Positions 29,439-37,858 are shown, numbered from the stretch's first letter. The stretch: 64,000 nt of DNA from an uncultured Bacillaceae bacterium (GCA_947497585.1 CANMHG010000010.1:1-64000), one strand, 5' to 3'. Numbers and translations: made by a program. Notes: a model not told the origin generated them from the letters alone.

Positions 29439-29792
29439 TTAAGATTCCTTTATTATATCTTCTATGTTTGTTTCTAGTATCGTTTTTACTATTTTAATAA
29501 AATCCTTACCTGCCCCATAACTTAACATAAACATTCCTACACTACTTCCAGTAGAAATACATTTGATAATTGTATCTCCATTTATGTTGTCAACTGTAAC
29601 TGTTAAGGACGTAGTGCTATTAGTACGCAGATAATACTTTTCAAACACCATAATAAACAATTCATACTTGCTATCTTTTATTATTTTATGTTCATCAAAG
29701 ACTAAAGCTGTTTTTAATTGATTGTTCGAAATTAGTTTATTAACTGCTTCAGGCGGACCTATGTTAACTTTTAGTTCTAAAAATCCCATCAT
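29439..29792 (-). CDS. DUF6054-like protein, 117 aa
   Basis: A soluble alpha/beta protein with the pattern MVFEKYYLRTNSTTSLTVTV then STGSSVGMFMLSYGAGKDF, which I associate with DUF6054. GGAGG lies before two adjacent ATG codons; the first is used here. The role is unknown. Confidence 0.65.
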   Translation of the reverse strand: MMGFLELKVNIGPPEAVNKLISNNQLKTALVFDEHKIIKDSKYELFIMVFEKYYLRTNSTTSLTVTVDNINGDTIIKCISTGSSVGMFMLSYGAGKDFIKIVKTILETNIEDIIKES

Positions 29793-29831
29793 TCATACCT
29801 CCAGAAATTGATGACATATACATTACATTCT

Positions 29832-30023
29832 TCAATCAAAAAATACTGCCCAAATTATACCATCAACTATTATCAGGAGAATAAGTATTCCAGTACCCTT
29901 CCACCCTATACTACCTGCAAAATCAGAAAGATTACTCCCGTGAATACTGCTCGTAGGATTGTCTAATTCTTTTTGTCGTAAATCTTCTCTCATTTGTTCA
30001 GGTGTTTCTATGTCTTTACTCAT
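29832..30023 (-). CDS. DUF6366-like small membrane protein
   Basis: A 63-residue protein: charged N-terminus SKDIETPEQMREDLRQKELD, then GSIGWKGTGILILLIIVDGI, one transmembrane segment. The T-PE-xR-xxLRQ...GWKGTGI layout matches DUF6366 of Bacillaceae. Start 30023 is behind AGGTGG. Function unknown. Confidence 0.72.
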   Translation of the reverse strand: MSKDIETPEQMREDLRQKELDNPTSSIHGSNLSDFAGSIGWKGTGILILLIIVDGIIWAVFFD

Positions 30024-30078
30024 TTCAAACACCACCTATTTTATAACTACGAAAACACACCTTATAAGGTTTCACTCA

Positions 30079-30148
30079 TTCTTCAATTCTTCTACTTATG
30101 TAAAAAAAGCGACTGCTTCTTTAAGCAATCGCACTCCGTTTGTTTAAG
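30079..30148 (-). repeat. cassette site 6
   Basis: Plus strand: arm TTCTTCAATTCTTC, strong hairpin GCGACTGCTT/AAGCAATCGC around CTTT, core GCACTCCGTTTGTTTAAG. Confidence 0.78.
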
Positions 30149-30182
30149 TGTATTCATCACAAAGTTAGCATTATTATACTGT

Positions 30183-30371
30183 TTACGCTTTTCTATTTAT
30201 AATGTGCTTAGATTCTTCCCTGTTTTGTTCCTCAGACATCTGCTTTTTCAACTCTTTAATCTCTTTTTTTAATTCTTTGATAACTCTTGAATCATCTATA
30301 CCTTTTGTAACCGCTGTTTTTATAATTAAATAAAAAATAAATAAAAAAATTATGCCATAAAGAAATTCCAT
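30183..30371 (-). CDS. small membrane-anchored coiled-coil protein, 62 aa
   Basis: One N-terminal membrane segment (residues 3-18) followed by a charged heptad helix (KELKKEIKELKKQMSEEQNR). AAGGAGG precedes the ATG. The first eight codons and all upstream DNA are repeated at 25563-25694, at the far side of the IS110 element. Confidence 0.65.
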   Translation of the reverse strand: MEFLYGIIFLFIFYLIIKTAVTKGIDDSRVIKELKKEIKELKKQMSEEQNREESKHIINRKA

Positions 30372-30467
30372 ATTAAGCCTCCTTAAGTTCAGAACCTTAT
30401 AATACTATCTATCTTCGCTCCAATAATGAAATAAGCGTTTCTCTTGTTCCAGAAACGCACCCTTTAG
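30336..30467. repeat. 132-bp direct repeat, copy 2
   Basis: Copy of 25563-25694 (about 96-97% identical by eye). This copy joins a complete gene (30183) on the left and an unrelated lipoprotein gene on the right, so it is likely the parent. Confidence 0.9.
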
Positions 30468-30475
30468 TGCAGTAA
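30397..30475 (-). repeat. cassette site 7
   Basis: Plus strand: arm ACTATCTATCTTCGCTCC, hairpin GCGTTTCTCTTG/CAGAAACGC, core CACCCTTTAGTGCAGTAA, 17 bp before the stop at 30485. Confidence 0.85.
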
Positions 30476-30484
30476 GATTCAAAG

Positions 30485-30940
30485 CTAATACCACTTATCA
30501 TAGTCACTTAGTTTTTTATCAGTAAGTAACTGGAATAGTACGTTTGAATCTTGCTCAGATAACACTTGGTATAGACTTTCTCCTTCTACTATCATTTCAA
30601 TACGATCCTTCTTAGGAGTTACCCACATTGCAAAAAAAACATCTTCTGAAATAAAACGAAAGTGTGGCGGGGAACTCATCTCAACCTTTGCCTTTTCCCA
30701 TGCCAATCTATCTAGTATATCTTCCAGTTGCTTTAATTCCTTAGCATCATCTATTACCCTTAACTCTTTATAACCTAAACTTGTATTTTCTTCTACTTTG
30801 ATAGAGGTATTTTTAAATTCAACCTCTCTATTTACTAAATCACCTTTATAATTCTCCTCTTTCGTGACTACTTCTTTAACTTCATTTTTACAACCTAAAA
30901 GTAAAATTGCCAATATTAAAATAAGCCCATAACTTTTCAA
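30485..30940 (-). CDS. putative lipoprotein, 151 aa
   Basis: A lipoprotein signal ending LLLGC (Cys at about residue 17), a charged linker, and a small domain with ELKQLEDILDRLAWEKAKVE then VFFAMWVTPKKDRIEMIVEG. TTG start behind GGTGGGAG. No family recognised beyond a general resemblance to stress-related Bacillus lipoproteins. Confidence 0.7.
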   Translation of the reverse strand: MKSYGLILILAILLLGCKNEVKEVVTKEENYKGDLVNREVEFKNTSIKVEENTSLGYKELRVIDDAKELKQLEDILDRLAWEKAKVEMSSPPHFRFISEDVFFAMWVTPKKDRIEMIVEGESLYQVLSEQDSNVLFQLLTDKKLSDYDKWY

Positions 30941-30999
30941 ATTCTCCCACCTCTTTTAAATGTATGTCGTAACAGGTTTTTAAATGGTTTCGTTTTTAT

Positions 31000-31057
31000 A
31001 ACTTCCACCAAAAAAGCACTTCTTCTTCTTGAAGAAATGCCCCCGTTACTTCAATAA
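31000..31057 (-). repeat. cassette site 8
   Basis: Plus strand: hairpin GCACTTCTTCTT/GAAGAAATGC, core GCCCCCGTTACTTCAATAA, 15 bp before the next stop. The left arm is short. Confidence 0.82.
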
Positions 31058-31067
31058 GAAATATAAA

Positions 31068-31655
31068 TTAAACATCAAATGCCAGGCTTATAATTTTCCA
31101 TTCATTCTCTTGATATTTAAATGTTAAACTTAGAAAAGTAGGTGGACTTACAGATTCACCATTTATATCTGAATAAAATTCTCTAATATAAACACTAAAT
31201 GTGTCTGTTTCATTATCATATTGATATCCTTGTATTACCCAATCATCAAATGTAATATCACTGTGAGAATCAAATAAAAGCCATTCAAAGTCGGTTCCAT
31301 TTTTTTTGACATATAACTTGCTGTCTTTTTCAAAAAGATTTAAATCATCTGATAATAATTCCCTCAATTTATCTTTATCTCCAGTTGTTTGTGCCTTAAC
31401 AAACTCCCTTGATATATTGCTTATAACTGGAAAGGTTTCTTTTTCTTGAATATAGCTATCAATTTTATTATTTAATTCCTCTTCACTTTGGATTAGTTGT
31501 TTTATTTGGTTTTCTTTCTCATTTAAACTTTCAGTTAATTTCTGAACTTCTCCGTTAAGTTTACTTTCATCCTCGCCTATCGTATCTTCGGTTTGATTAC
31601 AAGCTGTCATTAAAAATAGTCCAAGAATACATAACCACAGTAAAAAATTCCTCAT
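31068..31655 (-). CDS. putative lipoprotein with coiled coil, 195 aa
   Basis: Lipobox LMTAC (Cys near residue 19), a coiled coil from about 30 to 75 (KLTESLNEKENQIKQLIQSE), then an NTF2-like or DUF4829-type external domain beginning VISNISREFVKAQTTGDKDK and ending YQENEWKIISLAFDV. GAGGTG precedes the ATG. Function unknown. Confidence 0.7.
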   Translation of the reverse strand: MRNFLLWLCILGLFLMTACNQTEDTIGEDESKLNGEVQKLTESLNEKENQIKQLIQSEEELNNKIDSYIQEKETFPVISNISREFVKAQTTGDKDKLRELLSDDLNLFEKDSKLYVKKNGTDFEWLLFDSHSDITFDDWVIQGYQYDNETDTFSVYIREFYSDINGESVSPPTFLSLTFKYQENEWKIISLAFDV

Positions 31656-31681
31656 ATTTCACACCTCATATAAACATTGGT

Positions 31682-31774
31682 TCAAAAACTTAAATTTGGT
31701 GGTTTGGGTATAAACACTTTAACCAACATTAAAATTATCATTGTTAAAACAATTGCTAATATAGAGTTTTTCAT
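31682..31774 (-). CDS. very small membrane peptide, 30 aa
   Basis: Thirty residues, MKNSILAIVLTMIILMLVKV then FIPKPPNLSF, a single hydrophobic helix. GAAAGGA lies seven bases before ATG. It sits between the two larger cassette genes and could share a cassette with the lipoprotein downstream. Confidence 0.5.
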   Translation of the reverse strand: MKNSILAIVLTMIILMLVKVFIPKPPNLSF

Positions 31775-31854
31775 AATAGCATCCTTTCGCAATTTTACAC
31801 AAACAGGAAATTGGTTAAAATATAAGCTAAAAACTCAATAGAACCAAAAGGTAA

Positions 31855-31912
31855 AAAATCTCCGTAAAAGACGATCTACTTGTTAAACTCTTGATCCAAT
31901 AGTTTAATAATA
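31855..31912 (-). repeat. cassette site 9 (second subtype)
   Basis: Plus strand: GACGATCTACTTGTTAAACTC then TTGATCCAATAGTTTAATAA would exceed the quoting limit, so in short: GACGATC...GTTAAACTCTTGATC and CCAATAGTTTAAT. Same plan as sites 5 and 18. Confidence 0.65.
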
Positions 31913-31961
31913 TTTCTTAACAAACTCATCTTGCTCAAATTATTTAAATAGCTTGCTATGG

Positions 31962-33299
31962 TCATTCTTTTACATTTTCATTCAATCTTATTAAACCTAT
32001 ATAATTTGAATCAATATCTTCCCTTATTCTTACAGCAAGAGCACTTGAATCAGGTGACCACTTCAGCCCGGAAATATATATGTAATCTTTTGTAAGAGTA
32101 CGTTCTTCACTACCATCGTAACTACTTACAATTACTTTTCTACCAGGTACTATATCATTAATTCCCCAGCCTTGAACACCAGTCAAATAAGCTAACTTAC
32201 TACCATCTGGAGAGAACGTAAGAGCAGAAGGTACAAGACCGTCTCTCTCAGATATCCAATTTCTTGTTACAATTTCCTCACCTTTATCATTGTAAAACAC
32301 TAGCTTACCGTCCATTGAAAGTAATAGTTCTTTCTTCTTTATATTTACACTTGCTTCTACTTCTCCAATTCCTTCATTCTCTATTAGTTGAATCTTTTTT
32401 TTATTAGTTAGGTTTACAACAGCTACAGATATTACATCATCAAAGCCGTTGTAAGCAACTATGGTATTTCCTGCTGTTAGCCAATCTATATGACCCCAAT
32501 AACCAGTTTCAATTGTTAGAGGTGCATCGTTTTGAGTATCTATACTAAATTGTGACAACTTCATTGCGTAACCTGCACCATCACCCAGTGCTGTATTGGT
32601 CTGCTTTAAATAGATAAAACCTTCACTACTTGGGAGCCAAAGAGGTTGTTGATCCCATTCTCCATTTGTCCACTGAAAAGTATCCCCTGTATCTATCTCC
32701 TTCCCCCAAAGTCCTCCTTTTTCTGCATCACGATAAACTAAGTATTTACCATTAGGACTGATGCTTCCTTTAAATTTTTTTATCTCTCCTGTTGTTAGGT
32801 TAATTGTAGTTATTTCTTCTAGAGCGTTTTCAATATAAATACTATGTGTTTCCTCACTATATGAAAGATATCGGGGTCCCCATTGCTCATCTTTCATCTC
32901 TAACAATAGTTGATTTTCTTGGGTTTCAAAGTTGTATGTGTAAATAAAATAATCATAATTATTTTGATTTTCAATAATTTTTTCTTCAACGTAAATTATT
33001 TCTTTATTATTTACTAAAACAAAATCATCATAAAACGATAGAGATGGAACTCTCAAATAATATTCAAAATTAGAATTAACTATTTCTTCAATTTTCTCAG
33101 CTTTACTAACTACACTTTCTTTTTCAAATTCTTCATCGTCACTATCTGATTTTAGAACAGGTTCAATTCTAGTAGTCTCAATGTATTCGTTGTTCTTTCC
33201 TACAATAGTTATTTCCTTGCCACCATTACCAGCAGAATAAATAATCACAATTCCGATTACGATAAATAAAAATAAAGTTGCTAGAAATAGTCTTTTCAT
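31962..33299 (-). CDS. exported TolB-like beta-propeller protein
   Basis: A 445-residue protein with an N-terminal membrane anchor (residues 3-20), a spacer, and repeated TolB/PD40-like strands such as SPNGKYLVYRDAEK, TFSPDGSKLAYLTG and LKWSPDSSALAVRI that form a beta propeller. It probably acts outside the membrane, perhaps as a sensor or binding scaffold. Start 33299 follows GGAGGAG. It is the largest minus-strand gene of the array. No site is obvious right of it; the 33336-33590 gap shows nothing else. Confidence 0.78.
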   Translation of the reverse strand: MKRLFLATLFLFIVIGIVIIYSAGNGGKEITIVGKNNEYIETTRIEPVLKSDSDDEEFEKESVVSKAEKIEEIVNSNFEYYLRVPSLSFYDDFVLVNNKEIIYVEEKIIENQNNYDYFIYTYNFETQENQLLLEMKDEQWGPRYLSYSEETHSIYIENALEEITTINLTTGEIKKFKGSISPNGKYLVYRDAEKGGLWGKEIDTGDTFQWTNGEWDQQPLWLPSSEGFIYLKQTNTALGDGAGYAMKLSQFSIDTQNDAPLTIETGYWGHIDWLTAGNTIVAYNGFDDVISVAVVNLTNKKKIQLIENEGIGEVEASVNIKKKELLLSMDGKLVFYNDKGEEIVTRNWISERDGLVPSALTFSPDGSKLAYLTGVQGWGINDIVPGRKVIVSSYDGSEERTLTKDYIYISGLKWSPDSSALAVRIREDIDSNYIGLIRLNENVKE

Positions 33300-33645
33300 T
33301 AAACTCCTCCAAAAGAATAGATACATTAAGTTCACTCAGTTCCCTTCCATATAAATACATATTCTATAAAGAAAGCTTAAAACCTTCACCATAGAAGTAA
33401 TACAAAAAACCTTTTCCATTTTACGGAAACGATCCGTTTAATTAATCAAGGTATTTGTTGGTTTGTTAGATTCCTGCTTCCATTCGTTTATTACTTCTTC
33501 TTTATTGTTTTAAACTTATATATTTTAGACTATCTTAGGGATTCTGTTTTAACTTTAGTAGGAAGGTATATTTAAAAACTTGCATCTTAGCTAACAAATG
33601 ATAAAAGGCACCCATCCCTGAGTGCCTATTAATAATAAAGTTATT

Positions 33646-33927
33646 CTAAGAAGAAAAATCAAAGTAATTCCTCTTCAACAATTTAGGTAATTCCATTAGT
33701 TCCTCAAAACCTATCGAACTACCAATCTTTTTTGTATCCGCCAAAAACAACTGATCCTCTATTTCCTTAATGATGTCTTCATTCTGATACATCATCTCAC
33801 ATTCCTTACATACAACAGCTGGTGTCATTGTAATTTCAATAGCCCTCTACCCATCAGGCAATTCCAAATAAACCGTGTTTTCACCTTCACATGCCTTTCC
33901 TCCACACCACTCACACATCATAGACAT
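33646..33927 (-). pseudogene. yokU pseudogene
   Basis: Reads [12 protein letters not shown]...VYLELPDG then a TAG at 33847-33849 where the intact gene has TCG (Ser), then RAIEITMTPAVVCKECEMMY to NYFDFSS. Both CxxC pairs are kept. A single nonsense change inactivates it. An open frame restarts at Met 33828, but it lacks the first zinc pair. Confidence 0.9.
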
Positions 33928-34361
33928 CTACTCATTCCCCCTGGTGCTTTATCTTGATCACCAGAACCAGTAGATTTTTGCAACTGTGATAAGAATTTCT
34001 TTTCCTTCAACTCATCGCGCTTTCCACGCTTATCCTTAAGTGAAGAGTGGGCTTGGTCTTCCTGGTACTTATTTCTTCTATCTAAACGTTTCAAACCTTC
34101 TGGGACGAGATTAAATTTACTGTCATTCATAACCGCAGAAATTCCAACATTGGATTTATACTTTTCATATTCAGGATACACACTCTTGAAGTAGTCTTCC
34201 GCTCTACCTGCTACATAGTTTTGAGGTTCTGGGTAGGAGGTTATCACCCCTTCGAAATTCCGCAACACAACTTTTTCCGCACTTTGCGAAATGATATAGT
34301 TCGGCTGCACGGCAATCTTTCCCCCGCCTACAGGACTATCGACCACAAAGGTCGGGACTGC
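33928..34361 (-). pseudogene. kamA C-terminal fragment
   Basis: Encodes the last third of lysine 2,3-aminomutase, from [16 protein letters not shown] (PLP-lysine loop, with Val replacing a Gly) to [10 protein letters not shown]. The radical-SAM half is missing and a one-base change shifts the frame at the very end (…APGGMSRCL instead of …APAGNE). Not functional. Confidence 0.93.
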
Positions 34362-34524
34362 GTTTTTTAGAGTAAGTATGAATTTCCCAAAAAATCAGAT
34401 TGAGTGCATAACTTAAGGAAGCTGTCACAGCTCACAACAGCATCATTCTGGAATCTCTAACTATTCTTCAGCTAAAAAGTATTGTCTATTTCAGACATGC
34501 ACTCTCTATGTTATCGTCTAAAGT

Positions 34525-34590
34525 AGTTAAACAAACTCAACATAAAAGGGACCCTATATCAACATAATACTTAGGTCCCTTAGTTGCTTA
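34525..34590 (-). repeat. possible cassette site 10 / terminator
   Basis: Plus strand AAGGGACC and GGTCCCTT pair around a 20-base loop, then TAGTTGCTTATA. Core-like CCCTTAGTTG fits the family loosely; it may simply be a terminator for the gene at 34580. Between 34362 and 34524 nothing else is seen. Confidence 0.45.
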
Positions 34591-34960
34591 TATTCATTTG
34601 TAGTTGTGACAAGTCAATAATATAACCTGCCTTCATCAATAAATCTAATCCAAGTAAACCATTAATATCATCATATCCAAAATCATTAAAATCTAACTCC
34701 ATCTCTTCTACAGTAAATTCACCAACTTGGATTTTGTCTACTCTTTTCCTAAAAGCGTGCTCTTTTCCACCGATTCCATAATAGGTTACAATCCTATCCT
34801 CCAAATCCACTCCCAGACCAATTTCTTCCACAACATTCTGTGAAATAAGGGTTCTAGCTGCACCTGTATCAACTACCATATTTTCAATGACTATACTCTT
34901 TCCTTTGAAAGTCAAACTAATATCTACTAAAAGTAATCCATATTTATATTTGATTTTCAT
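34580..34960 (-). CDS. retropepsin-like aspartic protease
   Basis: A 126-residue protein with a single aspartic-protease lobe: VVDTGAARTLIS (catalytic DTG near residue 31) and the flap-side GLLGLDLLMKAGYIIDL. Such single-lobe proteins act as dimers. Start 34960 is the first ATG; it overlaps the upstream 86-aa gene by 17 bp, so the two form a co-translated pair. The target is unknown. Confidence 0.82.
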   Translation of the reverse strand: MKIKYKYGLLLVDISLTFKGKSIVIENMVVDTGAARTLISQNVVEEIGLGVDLEDRIVTYYGIGGKEHAFRKRVDKIQVGEFTVEEMELDFNDFGYDDINGLLGLDLLMKAGYIIDLSQLQMNISN

Positions 34961-35204
34961 TGTAGTCAAATCTCCTCAGCCCAACGTCTTGGCGGATTTC
35001 AAGAACAATATCCTCGTGTATTGTATGATAAACTAATTCATCACCTTTTGATTTTAATAGTTCCTTGGTTGCCATTTCATCCGGTACTGGTGAAATAACA
35101 GCCATATCATCAATAATTTCTTGCCCATTCTTGATATGAGAAGATAACGACTTTAATTTTACAAATTGATTGGGATATAACTTTCTAACTTCGGACCATT
35201 TCAC
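34944..35204 (-). CDS. hypothetical protein paired with the aspartic protease, 86 aa
   Basis: A soluble 86-residue protein (KWSEVRKLYPNQFVKLKSLS and PVPDEMATKELLKSKGDELV). GTG at 35204 was chosen because AAAGG is ten bases upstream; the GTG at 35213 is too close. Its 3' end overlaps the protease gene. The pairing recalls toxin-antitoxin or substrate-protease couples, but no family is recognised. Confidence 0.68.
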   Translation of the reverse strand: MKWSEVRKLYPNQFVKLKSLSSHIKNGQEIIDDMAVISPVPDEMATKELLKSKGDELVYHTIHEDIVLEIRQDVGLRRFDYNENQI

Positions 35205-35266
35205 ATTGAGCACCGCCTTTCTAATTACTATTATTATAACATCCGCTATCTAAATTTTGTATATGC

Positions 35267-35338
35267 GTCTTCCTCTACCCAATAGATAGTTGTAGAAGTG
35301 ACAGCCCGGTTCTACTATTGCTCCCGTTACTTTAATAA
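35267..35338 (-). repeat. cassette site 11
   Basis: Plus strand: arm CTCTACCCAATAGATAG, hairpin TAGAAGTGACAG/…TTCTA (weak), core GCTCCCGTTACTTTAATAA. A second half-core (CACCCCAGTGCAGTGACTTT) lies at 35376-35396. Confidence 0.7.
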
Positions 35339-35411
35339 CATAAAAACCCAATTACTGTCGATGTATTCAAAAAACCAAGACACCCCAGTGCAGTGACTTT
35401 AAACAAAATCA

Positions 35412-35801
35412 TTAAAGTCCTAATATGCTTTTCAACTCAAGGGTTTGTTCTTTCGTCAGGGTAGAATAACCAACCGCCTCATTATATAATATTGCACTAC
35501 CATCTTCTTGAAACCATATATACCGATCTATTTCCGAAATGCCTTTACTTGGATTATTAAGCTGAAAGAATACGTCTGCCTTAACTTCAATGAGAATTGG
35601 TTTATCAATTCCTTGCGAATTTTCAACAATAGTTCTTACTTTATGTATTACTTCTGAATCTGTAATTTCATTACTAAATTTAACCCATGTGGTACCCTCA
35701 CTATTGTGTGGGGTACCTATCCTAATCACTTCATCAGATGAACACGCAAAAAGCATTATCGAAATTAGAATTAATGTAGAAATCCAAGTAAAGTTTTTAA
35801 T
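35412..35801 (-). CDS. putative lipoprotein with ATT start, 129 aa
   Basis: From ATT at 35801 the frame gives KNFTWISTLILISIMLFAC, a complete lipoprotein signal with lipobox MLFAC, followed by a 110-residue external domain (TTWVKFSNEITDSEVIHKVR). GAGGAG lies nine bases before the ATT, while the first ATG (35756) is inside the signal and has no ribosome site. No ATG, GTG or TTG is available at the right place, so an ATT start is likely. Function unknown. Confidence 0.65.
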   Translation of the reverse strand: MKNFTWISTLILISIMLFACSSDEVIRIGTPHNSEGTTWVKFSNEITDSEVIHKVRTIVENSQGIDKPILIEVKADVFFQLNNPSKGISEIDRYIWFQEDGSAILYNEAVGYSTLTKEQTLELKSILGL

Positions 35802-35825
35802 TTTTGTTCACTCCTCATACCTTCT

Positions 35826-35896
35826 TCATTATTACTGCTCTGGTTAGTGAAAAAGCTACTGCTCCTCCTGAACAATCGCCCCCGTCAATTAAACAA
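35826..35896 (-). repeat. cassette site 12
   Basis: Plus strand: arm TATTACTGCTCTGGTTAG, hairpin GCTACTGCTCC/GAACAATCGC, core GCCCCCGTCAATTAAAC. Confidence 0.75.
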
Positions 35897-35956
35897 GATA
35901 TCTTCTACCTATTAAAAATAAACTCCTATAAAAAGTCATACTGAAAGTCTTTCGAC

Positions 35957-36319
35957 TTAATCAATTAGAGTAGTAGTAAATTCTTTAATCTTTATGTCAT
36001 AATAATTAAAGCCATCATGAACATCCTTATAAAAGTGTTTTACTTCATCTATATCTTTTCTTTTTCTAAGCACCTCGACTTCAACAGTAAAAGAAAAGTC
36101 ATCATAAAAATATTTTAATACTTTAAAAGGTCTTGTTGACCTATCGGATGTTTCACAACGCCATTCATTAATAAAATCACCAAATGTCTCAGGTTTAAAG
36201 GGTTCTATCTCCCTATCACCTTTAAATGATAATCTTATAATTGTACCTTTCTTATAGTTAAATGTAGGAGCTATGTAATATTCATCAACTCCATTCCACC
36301 AACCTTCAATGAAATCCAA
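35957..36319 (-). CDS. hypothetical protein, 120 aa
   Basis: A soluble beta-rich protein (DFIEGWWNGVDEYYIAPTFN and a late KYFYDDFSFTVEVEVLRKRK). TTG 36319 is taken as start because GGAGG is seven bases upstream; the frame continues six codons across that site. It lies 54 bp after the next gene upstream and may share its cassette, since no site separates them. No family recognised. Confidence 0.66.
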   Translation of the reverse strand: MDFIEGWWNGVDEYYIAPTFNYKKGTIIRLSFKGDREIEPFKPETFGDFINEWRCETSDRSTRPFKVLKYFYDDFSFTVEVEVLRKRKDIDEVKHFYKDVHDGFNYYDIKIKEFTTTLID

Positions 36320-36373
36320 GGCATTTCCTCCAGTCAATTTATTTTTTCTATATCCATTAAGATTTCATTTTTC

Positions 36374-36958
36374 TTACTCTCCAAAAGAAAGAGATATAAA
36401 TTTCGACTTTAATTCATCATCTTCTTCGATCCAATCAACTTTTACCCAAATATTAATTTTAAATAATTCCTCTAACAACGAAATTGCTTCTTCTATATCA
36501 TTTAATTCAAATACTTTAGTAAGTTCATTTTCACGAATGTTAAGGTCGAATGATTTAATTATTGTTTCTGCATTACAGGTTTGATTACTTGGGGTTTCAC
36601 AATTGCCCTCATCGACTTCTGTAATGTCGAAATCTTCTTCATCATCTGTATTATGTTTAGCTATAACTACCCCATTCTGAATAAAATTCATTTCTAAGAT
36701 ATTTTCATCAAAACATTCAATAACAAGCATTGGATCTGATAAATACTTTGAAAGTAGAATAGCAAAATCAAAGTAATATCCATCATACATTTCATTCAGG
36801 AGGGTTATCCATTCCTTAGATTTACAATAAAAGTATTTATGCCTTCCCATAACCATAATATTGTCTTCCATTTTTTCTTTATGAAGAAGTGTAAGTGCTT
36901 CTTTAACAAATTCTAAATTAGATATTTTTATATGAACGGATGAAAAACTTGTTCCCAA
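36374..36958 (-). CDS. hypothetical protein, 194 aa
   Basis: An acidic soluble protein in two halves: residues 1-100 with GRHKYFYCKSKEWITLLNEM, and 130-194 with ELNDIEEAISLLEELFKINI and WIEEDDELKSKFISLSFGE. TTG 36958 follows GAGG by eight bases. It resembles the contact-dependent immunity style of Bacillus small proteins, but I cannot name a family. Confidence 0.65.
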   Translation of the reverse strand: MGTSFSSVHIKISNLEFVKEALTLLHKEKMEDNIMVMGRHKYFYCKSKEWITLLNEMYDGYYFDFAILLSKYLSDPMLVIECFDENILEMNFIQNGVVIAKHNTDDEEDFDITEVDEGNCETPSNQTCNAETIIKSFDLNIRENELTKVFELNDIEEAISLLEELFKINIWVKVDWIEEDDELKSKFISLSFGE

Positions 36959-37021
36959 CTTATACACCTCATTTGTATAATACTACTTAGTTATCTTAAA
37001 TTATCATGAACTAATAGCATT

Positions 37022-37099
37022 TCTTATTAAACTATCCTGCTCCGTTTAGCAAAAAGAGGGATTACTTCGTTCCACAATCGCACCCGTTAGCACAATAAA
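37022..37099 (-). repeat. cassette site 13
   Basis: A clear example. Plus strand: arm TTATTAAACTATCCTGCTCC, hairpin GGGATTA/CAATCGC region, core GCACCCGTTAGCACAATAA, 17 bp before the next stop codon. Confidence 0.88.
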
Positions 37100-37101
37100 A
37101 C

Positions 37102-37464
37102 TCAATCGGCTTCTTCAAACTCTATAATATCCTTTAGTCTTATTGGCATTTGTTGAGGTGATGGTAAATTAACTTTCCCAAAAGGTGTTGATAGTGGTAT
37201 AGAAAAATCCACAAAGTATAAAAAGAATACTATTCGAGTAGATGATATTTCTTCTTTTGGTCTATTGAAGAAGTCTCCTATCACTTTACTTCCATCGTCA
37301 TTTAAATAATATTCATCGTAAGCTACTTGCCAATCATCTTCAGAAACCCCTTCAATCTCTTGTGTAAAACCGTCTACATTTAAATCTGATGGCTTTGTAT
37401 CGACTTTTATCTCAATAAGATGAACGTCTTCATTTACTTCATAAACACCAATTATCTCAACCAC
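37102..37464 (-). CDS. hypothetical protein, 120 aa
   Basis: A soluble acidic protein (VEIIGVYEVNEDVHLIEIKV, DDWQVAYDEYYLNDDGSKV, and a Pro-rich end). GTG 37464 has GAGG upstream at good spacing. No family recognised. Confidence 0.65.
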   Translation of the reverse strand: MVEIIGVYEVNEDVHLIEIKVDTKPSDLNVDGFTQEIEGVSEDDWQVAYDEYYLNDDGSKVIGDFFNRPKEEISSTRIVFFLYFVDFSIPLSTPFGKVNLPSPQQMPIRLKDIIEFEEAD

Positions 37465-37515
37465 AAAGAACACCTCAAATAATTTAGTTTTAGTTATTAT
37501 AATCCTGTTACTCTT

Positions 37516-37585
37516 GTTGCATTAACCTGCACCGTTAGTCAAAAGGCGAATGCTCTTATTGAACACTCGCCCCCGTTTGTTGAAC
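37516..37585 (-). repeat. cassette site 14
   Basis: Plus strand: arm GCATTAACCTGCACCGTTAG, hairpin GGCGAATGCTC/GAACACTCGCC, core GCCCCCGTTTGTTGAAC. Confidence 0.85.
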
Positions 37586-37595
37586 AAAGCGAATT

Positions 37596-37829
37596 TTATT
37601 CTTCTACATTATTAGGTTTTGATTTTTCATCAAAGTCTTCCTTGGTAATCACCCAGACATCATACTCTTCACCAAACTTATCTCTAACATCTTGAGCCAT
37701 TAAACTAGAAATTATATCGTAATCATCTAATATATCTTCACTTATAATGCCTTCAACTGTATTCCATTTAATAAATTTTTCATCGTATGAACATTTGATA
37801 TAGAAATATCTTGTTTCAAACTTGTACAT
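37596..37829 (-). CDS. hypothetical protein, 77 aa
   Basis: A small acidic soluble protein (MYKFETRYFYIKCSYDEKFI, ending EKSKPNNVEE). ATG 37829 follows GGAGG. Unknown family. Confidence 0.65.
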   Translation of the reverse strand: MYKFETRYFYIKCSYDEKFIKWNTVEGIISEDILDDYDIISSLMAQDVRDKFGEEYDVWVITKEDFDEKSKPNNVEE

Positions 37830-37858
37830 CTGCTTTTCCTCCATAATAACCTACGACC

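Larger units (their letters stand above)
33590..34361. repeat. direct repeat of yokU-kamA 3' region, partial copy
   Basis: Roughly 770 bp homologous to 49495-50267, running from the yokU terminator through yokU into the last 145 codons of kamA. Homology stops at GGTCGGGAC. It flanks the 34.4-49.5 kb block as a direct repeat. Confidence 0.92.

Noticed and set aside
33646..33828. Short yokU copy as a working gene
   Set aside because: The internal TAG removes the first zinc pair; relic of a duplication.
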